Of a stretch of 64,000 nucleotides of DNA, positions 41,521 through 49,092 are shown in pieces. A program made the position numbers and the translations under genes. The notes under the pieces were generated by a model, which saw nothing but the letters and a program-made list of their open reading frames with translations, was not told the origin of the DNA and searched no databases. Position 1 is the first letter of the stretch. Each line of letters begins with the position of its first letter. The stretch covers positions 27,599 through 91,598 of the forward strand of contig CAURVQ010000002.1 of assembly GCA_963528625.1 (NCBI GenBank), in the 5' to 3' direction. The DNA is from CALHVR01 sp963528625. Its GTDB lineage: Bacteria > Fusobacteriota > Fusobacteriia > Fusobacteriales > Leptotrichiaceae.

Positions 41521-44076
41521 ATGTCAGACGATTTCAAAGATGATGAAAAAAAAGAATTAGAAGAAATGGATATGAATGACGATAGAGAAATTATAGTTGA
41601 AGGGACAAAAGAAACAGACTTATCAAACGAAGTGAATATTTACATTGAAGATGAAATAAAAGCATCTTACTTAGATTATTCAATGTCGGTAATTGTAAGT
41701 CGTGCGTTACCTGATGTAAGAGACGGATTAAAACCGGTTCATAGAAGAATATTATTTGCAATGAATGAAATGGGAATGACACACAAAAGTCCATTCAAAA
41801 AATCGGCAAGAATTGTTGGGGATGTATTGGGGAAATATCACCCACACGGAGATAGTTCAGTTTATGGAGCTATGGTAAGAATGGCTCAAGACTTTAATAT
41901 GAGATATGAATTAATTGACGGGCATGGAAACTTCGGATCAATCGATGGGGACGAAGCAGCTGCCATGAGATATACCGAAGCAAGAATGGCAAAATTAACA
42001 AATGAATTGTTACAAGATATAGACAAAGATACGATAGATTATAGAAAAAACTTTGATGAAAGTTTGGATGAACCAACAGTTTTACCTGCAAAATTACCGA
42101 ATTTATTATTAAATGGAGCAAACGGGATTGCAGTTGGAATGGCGACAAATATACCGCCACACAATTTGTCGGAAGTTTGTGACGGAATTGTAGCTTTAAT
42201 TGATAATAGAGATATTACGATTGAAGAATTGATGACTCACATAAAAGGACCAGATTTTCCAACAGGAGCAACAATTAATGGAAAGCAAGGAATAATTGAT
42301 GCGTATAAAACTGGGCGTGGAAAAGTAAGAGTTGCGGGAAAAGTTAAAATTGAGACAGATAAAAAAGGTAGAGAATCAATAATTGTAACGGAAATTCCAT
42401 ATCAAGTAAATAAATCTAGATTAATTGAAAAAATAGCTGAATTAGTTAGAAATAAAAAAATAACTGGAATTTCAGATTTAAGAGATGAATCTGATAGAGA
42501 TGGAATAAGAATAGTTATTGAAATTAAAAAAGGTGAAGAAAGTGAGTTAGTATTAAATAGTTTATATAAATATACAGATTTACAAAATACATTTGGAATA
42601 ATAATGTTAGCTTTAGTAAATAATGCTCCAAAAGTATTGAATTTAAAACAAATTTTAGAAAATTATTTAGCACATAGATATGAAGTTGTAACAAGAAGAG
42701 TAAAATTTGATTTAACAAAAGCTGAAAATAGAGCTCATATTTTGGAAGGATTTAAAATAGCTTTAGACAATATAGATGAAGTTATTAAAATTATTAGAGG
42801 ATCGAGAGATGCGAATATTGCGAGAGAGCAGTTGATGGCAAACTTTGGATTTACAGAAATTCAAGCAAGATCAATATTAGACATGAGATTACAAAGATTG
42901 ACTGGACTTGAAAGAGATAAAATTGAGCAAGAATATAGAGATTTAATGTTATTAATTGAAGAATTGAAGTCTATTTTAGCTGATGACAATAAAAAATATA
43001 GAATTATAAAAGAGGAAGTATTAGAGCTTAAAGAAAACTTTGGTGATGAAAGAAAAACAGAAATTCAAAATGCAAGAGTTGAAATAGGTATAGAAGACTT
43101 GATTAAAGATGAAGATGTTGTAGTGACATTGACTGAAAAAGGATATGTAAAAAGAATAGCAACAGATTCATATCACGCTCAAAGAAGAGGTGGAGTTGGA
43201 GTAAATGCAACAAATACTATAGAAGATGATGTAGTTAAAGATATGTATATTGCTAAAAATTTAGATACATTATTAGTATTTACAGATAAAGGAAAAGTAT
43301 TTAGCTTAAAAGTGTATGAAATTCCTGAAGTAGGAAAACAAGCAAGAGGGAAATTGATAGGAAATCTAATTAAATTAGGCGAAGATGAAAAAGTAAGTAC
43401 TGTAATTAGAGTTCGTGAATTTGATAAAAACAAACAAGTATTCTTTGTAACAAGAGATGGAATTGTTAAGAAAACTGATTTATCATTATTTAGTAATATT
43501 AATAAAAACGGAATAAGAGCTTTAACAATAAAAGATGATGATCAATTAACTTATGTTGGTGTTACTAGCGGAAATCAAAAAAATGAAGTATTTATTGCTA
43601 CAAATAATGGATTTGCGATAAGATTCTCAGAAGAAGATGTAAGAAGTATGGGAAGAACAGCGGCAGGAGTAAAAGGAATTACTCTTAGAAGTAAAGATTT
43701 TGTTGTATCTGCTGCAATAATAAATCCTGAGGCAGAGAATATTGAGGATAAAACAGTATTAACGATAACTGAGGAAGGATACGGAAAAAGAACAGCTCTT
43801 AAAGAGTATAGAGCTCAAACAAGAGGTGGAAAAGGAATTACAAACTTCAAAGTTGGAGAAAAAACAGGACAAATAGTAGATGTTAAAATTGTGGAAAATG
43901 ATGCTGAGATAATGTTAATAACATCAGAAGGAACATTGATTAGAACAACAGTAAATAATGTTTCAGTAATAGGAAGAGCTACATCAGGTGTTAGAATAAT
44001 GAAAGTTAGAAATAATGAAAAAGTAGCTTCAACAGTTAAAATTAATAAAGAACCTGTTGTGGATGAAAAAGAATAA
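41521..44076 (+). CDS. gyrA: DNA gyrase subunit A
   Basis: DNA-breaking subunit of gyrase. The 851-aa product starts with an acidic extension of about 35 residues, then 'SYLDYSMSVIVSRALPDVRDGLKPVHRR'. The active Tyr151 is in 'AAAMRYTEARM'. A C-terminal beta-pinwheel carries the GyrA box QRRGGVG near residue 556, which distinguishes it from ParC. The quinolone-determining segment 'HPHGDSSVYGAMVR' has Ser112 and Gly116, equivalent to E. coli 83 and 87. GAGG precedes the ATG. A bidirectional terminator follows. Confidence 0.98.
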   Translation: MSDDFKDDEKKELEEMDMNDDREIIVEGTKETDLSNEVNIYIEDEIKASYLDYSMSVIVSRALPDVRDGLKPVHRRILFAMNEMGMTHKSPFKKSARIVGDVLGKYHPHGDSSVYGAMVRMAQDFNMRYELIDGHGNFGSIDGDEAAAMRYTEARMAKLTNELLQDIDKDTIDYRKNFDESLDEPTVLPAKLPNLLLNGANGIAVGMATNIPPHNLSEVCDGIVALIDNRDITIEELMTHIKGPDFPTGATINGKQGIIDAYKTGRGKVRVAGKVKIETDKKGRESIIVTEIPYQVNKSRLIEKIAELVRNKKITGISDLRDESDRDGIRIVIEIKKGEESELVLNSLYKYTDLQNTFGIIMLALVNNAPKVLNLKQILENYLAHRYEVVTRRVKFDLTKAENRAHILEGFKIALDNIDEVIKIIRGSRDANIAREQLMANFGFTEIQARSILDMRLQRLTGLERDKIEQEYRDLMLLIEELKSILADDNKKYRIIKEEVLELKENFGDERKTEIQNARVEIGIEDLIKDEDVVVTLTEKGYVKRIATDSYHAQRRGGVGVNATNTIEDDVVKDMYIAKNLDTLLVFTDKGKVFSLKVYEIPEVGKQARGKLIGNLIKLGEDEKVSTVIRVREFDKNKQVFFVTRDGIVKKTDLSLFSNINKNGIRALTIKDDDQLTYVGVTSGNQKNEVFIATNNGFAIRFSEEDVRSMGRTAAGVKGITLRSKDFVVSAAIINPEAENIEDKTVLTITEEGYGKRTALKEYRAQTRGGKGITNFKVGEKTGQIVDVKIVENDAEIMLITSEGTLIRTTVNNVSVIGRATSGVRIMKVRNNEKVASTVKINKEPVVDEKE

Positions 44077-44085
44077 AAATAAAAA

Positions 44086-44123
44086 AGAAAAGACTTTAGG
44101 AAAAAATTCTTAAAGTCTTTTTG
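44086..44123 (+). terminator. Bidirectional terminator after gyrA
   Basis: AAAGACTTTA/TAAAGTCTTT 10-bp perfect stem (arms 44088-44097 and 44111-44120), a 13-base loop and T/A runs on both sides. The end of the converging membrane-protein gene lies inside it. Confidence 0.85.
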
Positions 44124-44805
44124 TTTTATGTCTAAAAGGTAAATACATTAAAGATGAAAGAATAAACATACAACTCACAAGTACAATACGATAAAGCCAA
44201 AAAGGTTTTATAAAACTGAAAAATGGAGTAATATAATTTTTTAAAAACATTGCATCTGTTTTAAAAATTGAATTGTAAATCATAGCATAAATAAATATAG
44301 CTGAAAGTCCAATACAACCAGTTATAAAATCTTTTTTTGTTATTGTTTCTTTTAAGTATACAAAACCATAAATAACAATGATTGGAATAAAAGTATGTGT
44401 AATTGTAAAAATATAAATATAAAAATCATTGTGATAGTAGCTAATTCCTGGTAAAAGTAATGCAAAAATTGATCCAAAACTTAAAAAATAAGTAACACTA
44501 AATAAATTTTTATTTTTTGTAATTAAATATAAAGCACCTAAAACTACAACAAAATTACAAAGATATAGAAGTAAAACTTCCGGTAGTGTTTCTCCTTGAT
44601 ACAAATAACGATAAATTGAATCACCAATTTTGCAAAATAAAGCAAAAAAACCTAAAAAAGTTGCATAAGCGTTAAGTTGGTTTTTATTTTTCATTTTAAA
44701 AATTTTTGGAATTATTAATAAAATATAAGCAAAGAAAATACTAAAAGCAAGACTTTGAATATGTATTTTGCTAAAATATGTGAAATAATGTTCTTGAATT
44801 CTCAT
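44110..44805 (-). CDS. TIGR02206 (YwaF-like) integral membrane protein
   Basis: A multi-pass membrane protein of unknown function. Six or seven hydrophobic segments are visible, including 'IHIQSLAFSIFFAYILLII' and 'LPEVLLLYLCNFVVVLGALYLIT'. The latter, with 'SVTYFLSFGSIFALLLPGISYYHNDF', resembles the TIGR02206/YwaF family. I start at ATG 44805 (231 aa) because this aligns with the family; an open frame extends to 44910 (266 aa) through Met codons with no SD at any of them. It is the only leftward protein gene on the right arm, hence head-on to replication, and it is A/T rich and poorly initiated, so an accessory origin is plausible. Confidence 0.75.
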   Translation of the reverse strand: MRIQEHYFTYFSKIHIQSLAFSIFFAYILLIIPKIFKMKNKNQLNAYATFLGFFALFCKIGDSIYRYLYQGETLPEVLLLYLCNFVVVLGALYLITKNKNLFSVTYFLSFGSIFALLLPGISYYHNDFYIYIFTITHTFIPIIVIYGFVYLKETITKKDFITGCIGLSAIFIYAMIYNSIFKTDAMFLKNYITPFFSFIKPFWLYRIVLVSCMFILSSLMYLPFRHKTKRL

Positions 44806-44942
44806 AATAATAAATATAAAATTAAAATTTATAATCCTTTCTAAAATTTTAAGATATTTTATCATAAAATTAAAAAAAAATATATAAAAAAAGAAAAAAT
44901 TAAGTCGCAATATTCAAAAATAAAAATAAATAATGAGAAATA

Positions 44943-44972
44943 TTGAAAATAGCAATAAAAATATGGTATAAT
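44943..44972 (+). promoter_or_regulatory. Promoter of the rex-folD-accB operon
   Basis: TTGAAA, 18-base spacer and TATAAT with a TGG extension before the -10. The rex start is about 60 bases downstream. No clear Rex operator was seen in this leader. Confidence 0.6.
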
Positions 44973-45032
44973 AATGATAAATGATTAAGTAATTTGTATA
45001 TAGAATATTATCAAAAGGAGGTAAGTTAAAAA

Positions 45033-45692
45033 ATGAAAAAAATGGAAATATCAAAAAGAGTTGTGCAAAGATTAACAGAATATTTGTCTATACTAAAAGA
45101 AGTTAGAAAATATGAAAAAAATATAAATTCAATTAAACTTTCAAAAATAATGAATACAACATCAGCACAAGTTAGAAAAGATTTATCTACTTTTGGGGAA
45201 TTTGGAGTAAGAGGAAAAGGATACGATATAGATAGCCTTATAGAAATTATTGAAAATATTTTAGGAATAAATGAAGAAACGAATGTTATAATTGTTGGAC
45301 ATGGAAAAATGGGAGAAATGTTGACAAAAAATATAAAAGTTTTAGGAAAAGGATTTAATATTATAGGAATATTTGATAAAGATCCTGAAAAAATAGGTAC
45401 TATTGCTTCGGAGCAATTACAAATAGAAATAAAAAATGTTGAAAATGTAAAACAATTTATAAAGGAATATCCGGGAAAAGTAGAAACCGCTATTTTGTCC
45501 GTTGTAAAGGAGAAAGCACAAAGTGCGGCAGAACAGTTAGTTGAAAGTGGTATAACTGCAATTTTAAATATGACAACATATAAATTGGAATTACCAGAGA
45601 TGGTAACGGTTGTAAATGTAGATATTTCAGCTAAATTACAGGAATTAAATTTTTGGAGAATAAATAGTAATGATATTAGTTGGGAGGAATAG
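45033..45692 (+). CDS. rex: Redox-sensing transcriptional repressor Rex
   Basis: Rex binds DNA when NADH is low and represses fermentation and respiration genes. The 219-aa product has a winged-helix N-terminus ('RVVQRLTEYLSILKE', 'TTSAQVRKDLSTFGEFGVRGKGYDIDSLIE') and a C-terminal Rossmann domain with 'VIIVGHGKMGEMLTKN' (GxGxxG type). The family segment 'TAILNMTTYKLELPEMVTVVNVDISAKLQEL' is also present. A likely Rex operator in this window stands before adhE. AGGAGG is 11 bases before the ATG, with a second in-frame ATG three codons in. Its TAG overlaps the folD GTG by one base. Confidence 0.95.
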   Translation: MKKMEISKRVVQRLTEYLSILKEVRKYEKNINSIKLSKIMNTTSAQVRKDLSTFGEFGVRGKGYDIDSLIEIIENILGINEETNVIIVGHGKMGEMLTKNIKVLGKGFNIIGIFDKDPEKIGTIASEQLQIEIKNVENVKQFIKEYPGKVETAILSVVKEKAQSAAEQLVESGITAILNMTTYKLELPEMVTVVNVDISAKLQELNFWRINSNDISWEE

Positions 45693-46561
45693 TGAAAATA
45701 ATAGACGGAAAAGGCTTTTCAAAAAAAGTGCAACAGCAAGTAAAAGAAGAGCATGAAATTTTAAGAGATAAAACAGGAAAGACCGCAGGGCTTGCTGTAA
45801 TAATTGTTGGAGAAAATCCTGCTTCGCAAGTATATGTTAGAAATAAAACAAGAGCATGTGAGAATGTCGGATTTTATTCGGAAACTATTGAGTTGCCAGC
45901 TAGTATATCTGAAGATGAATTAGTGGAAGAAGTAAAAAAATTAAATGAAAATGACAAAATAAATGGAATTTTAGTACAATTACCTTTACCAAATCATATT
46001 GATGAAATGAAGATAATTAATACGATTTCACCAGAAAAAGATGTTGATGGATTTCACGCATTAAATGTTGGAAAAATGGTGTTAGGAGATAAAACAGGAT
46101 TTTTACCTTGTACTCCATACGGAATAATGCAATTACTAGAAGAATATAAGATAGATGTGATAGGAAAAGATGTTGTTATAGTTGGAAGAAGTAATATTGT
46201 TGGGAAGCCAATGGCATTGATGCTTATAGAAAAAGGAGCAACTGTCAAAGTGTGTAATTCAAAAACGAAAGATTTGAGTGGCAAAATGCAGAGAGCTGAT
46301 ATAATAATTGCGGCAGCAGGAGTACCTAAATTAGTAAAAGCAAAAGATGTAAAAAATGGAGCAGTTGTGATAGATGTAGGAATAAACAGAGTAGATGGAA
46401 AACTTTGTGGAGATGTGGATTATGATGAAGTGATTGAAAAAGTGAGTCTTATAACACCAGTTCCGGGAGGGGTTGGACCTATGACTATTGCTAGTTTGAT
46501 AAAAAATACATTAACATCATATAAAAATAATTTGAAATTAACGAAAAAAGGAGCATTTTAA
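45692..46561 (+). CDS. folD: Bifunctional methylene-tetrahydrofolate dehydrogenase/cyclohydrolase FolD
   Basis: Interconverts methylene-, methenyl- and formyl-tetrahydrofolate. The 289-aa product has 'GLAVIIVGENPASQVYVRNKTRACENVGF' (catalytic Lys region), 'GILVQLPLPNHID', 'SPEKDVDGFHALNVGKMVLG', 'IVGRSNIVGKPMALMLIEKGATVKVCNSKT' and 'PVPGGVGPMTIASL'. I take GTG at 45692 as start, with GGGAGG four bases upstream; it overlaps the rex stop as TAGTG. A TTG at 45680 would add four residues but would put the SD inside the coding sequence. Coupling with rex and accB is probable. Confidence 0.95.
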   Translation: MKIIDGKGFSKKVQQQVKEEHEILRDKTGKTAGLAVIIVGENPASQVYVRNKTRACENVGFYSETIELPASISEDELVEEVKKLNENDKINGILVQLPLPNHIDEMKIINTISPEKDVDGFHALNVGKMVLGDKTGFLPCTPYGIMQLLEEYKIDVIGKDVVIVGRSNIVGKPMALMLIEKGATVKVCNSKTKDLSGKMQRADIIIAAAGVPKLVKAKDVKNGAVVIDVGINRVDGKLCGDVDYDEVIEKVSLITPVPGGVGPMTIASLIKNTLTSYKNNLKLTKKGAF

Positions 46562-47041
46562 GTGAAAGATAAAATTAAATTTATAAAAGAATTAGCAATG
46601 AGTATGAATGAAAATAAGATTGAAAATGTTAAATATGAAGATAATAATTTTGAAATAGAAATAAGTAAAAAAGGAAAAGAAAAAAGACAGATGATTTTAA
46701 ATGGAATACCAACAGCACAAATTCCGGTTCAAAATCAAATAGTGACAGAAGTACAAGAAAATAATATAAATGTTTCACAAGAAACAACGGAAGAAGTAGA
46801 AATTAAAGGAGTAAAAGTGGAATCACCGATGGTTGGGACTTATTATGCTTCACCTTCGCCAGAATTAGAACCTTTTATAAAAGAGGGAGATAATGTAGAT
46901 GAAGGACAAACATTATGCATTGTTGAAGCAATGAAGTTGATGAATGAAGTAAAATCTCCAATTTCAGGAAAAATAAAAAAAATAATGGCAAAAAATGGAG
47001 ATGCGATAAAAAAAGGGCAAGTATTAGTGGTAATTGAGTAG
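46562..47041 (+). CDS. accB: Acetyl-CoA carboxylase biotin carboxyl carrier protein
   Basis: Carries the biotin arm for malonyl-CoA formation. The 159-aa product has a GTG start directly after the folD TAA with AAAGGAG upstream, an N-terminal dimer-type segment, and a hydrophilic linker. The C-terminal biotinyl domain has 'VESPMVGTYYASPSPELEPFIKEGD' and the EAMKLM site with Lys125 biotinylated. AccB is alone here; accC, accD and accA are not in the window. The '80-residue' thumb between the two beta-hairpins ('ASPSPELEPF') matches AccB and separates it from other biotin carriers, but an oxaloacetate or other decarboxylase carrier is not fully excluded. Confidence 0.92.
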   Translation: MKDKIKFIKELAMSMNENKIENVKYEDNNFEIEISKKGKEKRQMILNGIPTAQIPVQNQIVTEVQENNINVSQETTEEVEIKGVKVESPMVGTYYASPSPELEPFIKEGDNVDEGQTLCIVEAMKLMNEVKSPISGKIKKIMAKNGDAIKKGQVLVVIE

Positions 47042-47056
47042 GTAGGTGTAAAATAT

Positions 47057-47974
47057 TTGGAAGAGTGGCAGATTTTTTTAATAATATTTATGTGGCAAAT
47101 AATATTTATAGTAATTGTATTTATAGTTTTTAAATTATTTTATTTAAAAAATAAAACTAAAATACAAGAAAAAATACAAAATATAACAGAAGAAGATGTA
47201 AAAAATATAGTAAAAGAAGGTATTGAAAAAGGGACGATTGAAGAGGGAAAGGAAGAAATGATACACAGTATATTTGAATTTACAGATACTACTGTTGGAG
47301 AAATTTTGACTCCGAGAATTACGGTATTTGCTTTGGAAATGGAAAAAACATTGGGAGAAGTTTGGGATGAAATAGTGGAACAAGGTTTTTCAAGAATACC
47401 GATATATAACGAAACAATTGATAAAATTATAGGAATATTGCATACAAAAGAGTTATTGAAATACGATAGACAAAAAGATGGTAAAATAAAGTTAAAAGAA
47501 TTAACAAAAAAAGCATTTTTTATACCGACAACAAAAACATTGGTAGAAGTGTTGGAAGATTTTAAGAGAAAAAGAACTCATATAGCAATAATTGTAGATG
47601 AGTATGGAGGAACGGAAGGAATTGTAACGATAGAAGATGTTATTGAGGAAATTGTAGGGGAAATTCAAGATGAGTTTGATCAAGAAGAAGAAGTAATTCA
47701 GCAAATTGGAGAAAAAGTATATGATATTAGAAGTGATATGTCTGTTGAGGAAGTAAACGATGAATTTAAAATAAATGTTCCTGTATCAGAAGAATATGAT
47801 ACGATTTCTGGATATATACAAGATATGTTAGGAAAAGTTGCAGAAGAAGGAGATCAAGTTCGTGGAGATAATTTTATTTTAAAAGTAATGGAAGTTGATA
47901 ATAAAAGAATAGAAAAAATAAGAGTTATAATGATGGAAAAAGATAAGGAGCAAATGTATGGAAATGGAAATTAG
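47057..47974 (+). CDS. CorC/HlyC-type CBS-domain protein with a single N-terminal membrane helix
   Basis: A 305-aa protein with one strong membrane helix at residues 7-32. A regulatory part follows: 'DVKNIVKEGIEKGTIEEGKEEMIHSIFEFTDTTVGEILTPR', two CBS domains (about residues 75-200, 'FSRIPIYNETIDKIIGILHTKELL' and 'THIAIIVDEYGGTEGIVTIEDVIEEIVGEIQDEFD'), and a C-terminal CorC/HlyC domain ('VYDIRSDMSVEEVNDEFKINVP'). The four-helix DUF21 transport domain of full-length relatives is missing, so this may be a regulator or adapter rather than a magnesium transporter. It uses a TTG start with AGGTG upstream and is in the rex operon. Confidence 0.85.
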   Translation: MEEWQIFLIIFMWQIIFIVIVFIVFKLFYLKNKTKIQEKIQNITEEDVKNIVKEGIEKGTIEEGKEEMIHSIFEFTDTTVGEILTPRITVFALEMEKTLGEVWDEIVEQGFSRIPIYNETIDKIIGILHTKELLKYDRQKDGKIKLKELTKKAFFIPTTKTLVEVLEDFKRKRTHIAIIVDEYGGTEGIVTIEDVIEEIVGEIQDEFDQEEEVIQQIGEKVYDIRSDMSVEEVNDEFKINVPVSEEYDTISGYIQDMLGKVAEEGDQVRGDNFILKVMEVDNKRIEKIRVIMMEKDKEQMYGNGN

Positions 47975-48413
47975 GCCAAGGGTTAGAGTTGCAGGGATAC
48001 TTATCAAAAATAATAAAATACTTTTAATTGAACATAAAAAAAATGATAAAAAATATTGGTTAATTCCGGGTGGTGGAGTTGATTGGGGAGAAAGTACAGC
48101 AGAAGCACTTATACGAGAATATAAAGAAGAAACAAATTTGGATGTAATTGTAGAAAAGTTTTTATTCTTGTCGGAAACAATAGCTCCTGACAAAAAGAAA
48201 CATGTTATAAATTTATATTTTAAAATAAGAAAAGATGAAAATTCTAAAGCAGAAATGATTTTAGGAGGTGAATCGAACTTAAATGATTTAAAATTTGTAT
48301 CTAAAGAAGAAATAGAAACAATAAAAATATATCCAAATATAAAAGAACAAATAAAACAATTATTAGATGAAAAAGAAATAGTTCCATATTTAGGCTTGTT
48401 ATGGGACAAATAG
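47958..48413 (+). CDS. NUDIX hydrolase
   Basis: A 151-aa nucleoside-diphosphate-linked hydrolase of undetermined substrate. The NUDIX box is 'GGVDWGESTAEALIREYKEETNL', which follows G-x5-E-x7-REUxEE except that the usual final Gly is replaced by Asn; this position often varies. The N-terminal strand 'RVRVAGILIKNNKILLIEHKKNDKKYWLIPGGG' is typical. It overlaps the CBS-domain gene by 17 bases, with AAGGAG seven bases before its ATG. A house-cleaning role on oxidised or sugar nucleotides is possible. Confidence 0.92.
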   Translation: MEMEIRPRVRVAGILIKNNKILLIEHKKNDKKYWLIPGGGVDWGESTAEALIREYKEETNLDVIVEKFLFLSETIAPDKKKHVINLYFKIRKDENSKAEMILGGESNLNDLKFVSKEEIETIKIYPNIKEQIKQLLDEKEIVPYLGLLWDK

Positions 48414-48421
48414 GAGGAAAA

Positions 48422-48952
48422 ATGACATCACAAGATCAAAAAAAAGTAGAGGGATTGATTAGAACAATACCTAATTTTCCAGAAGAAGGAATAATTTTTA
48501 GAGATATTACAACAGCTTTAAAAAATAAAGAAGGATTGGAAATCGTTATAAAAGATTTTTCTGAAAGATATAAAAATAAAGGGATAGATTATGTTTTGGG
48601 TGCAGATGCTAGAGGATTTATTTTTGGAGCAGCAATAGCTTATAATATAGGAGCTGGATTTGTACCAGCAAGAAAGCCGGGGAAATTACCGGCTGAAACT
48701 GAAAAAGTGGAATATGAATTAGAATACGGGAAAAATAGTATAGAAGTACATAGAGATGCTTTTGAAAAAGGAGCAAAAGTTTTAATTGTTGATGATTTAT
48801 TAGCTACAGGTGGAACAGCTGGAGCAATGGTTCAGTTAGTGGAAAAATTAGAAGCAGAAGTTTATGAATTAGCATTTATGATAGAATTAGAAGGATTAAA
48901 AGGAAGAGAAATGTTGAAAGGTCATAATGTTTATTCGCAATTAAAATATTAA
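48422..48952 (+). CDS. apt: Adenine phosphoribosyltransferase
   Basis: Converts adenine and PRPP to AMP in purine salvage. The 176-aa product has 'IPNFPEEGIIFRDITTAL', 'VLGADARGFIFGAAIAYNIGAGFVPARKPGKLP' and the PRPP-binding loop VLIVDDLLATGGTAGA near residue 118. I use ATG at 48422 because AGGAGG lies four bases upstream; an in-frame ATG at 48401 gives seven more residues but without an SD. It is the last gene of the rex operon before a terminator. Together with adenine deaminase downstream it gives two routes for adenine. Confidence 0.95.
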   Translation: MTSQDQKKVEGLIRTIPNFPEEGIIFRDITTALKNKEGLEIVIKDFSERYKNKGIDYVLGADARGFIFGAAIAYNIGAGFVPARKPGKLPAETEKVEYELEYGKNSIEVHRDAFEKGAKVLIVDDLLATGGTAGAMVQLVEKLEAEVYELAFMIELEGLKGREMLKGHNVYSQLKY

Positions 48953-48970
48953 TAAAAAATAAAGTATAAA

Positions 48971-48999
48971 ATGGGAGATGAAAAAATCTCCTATTTTTT
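48971..48999 (+). terminator. Terminator of the rex-apt operon
   Basis: ATGGGAGAT/ATCTCCTAT 9-bp stem with one G-T pair (arms 48971-48979 and 48986-48994), a 6-base loop and six T in total. Confidence 0.85.
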
Positions 49000-49033
49000 A
49001 GGTTAAAGAGTAAAAAAATATATAGAAATATGT

Positions 49034-49039
49034 TATAAT
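49034..49039 (+). promoter_or_regulatory. Extended -10 promoter of the rel operon
   Basis: TGT-TATAAT, about 55 bases before the rel ATG, with only a weak A-rich -35. It probably drives rel-tgt-ade-ylxM-ffh. Confidence 0.5.
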
Positions 49040-49092
49040 ATAAGATAAATAGAATTAATAATTGAAAACTACTGAATAGGAGGTAATTTGTA

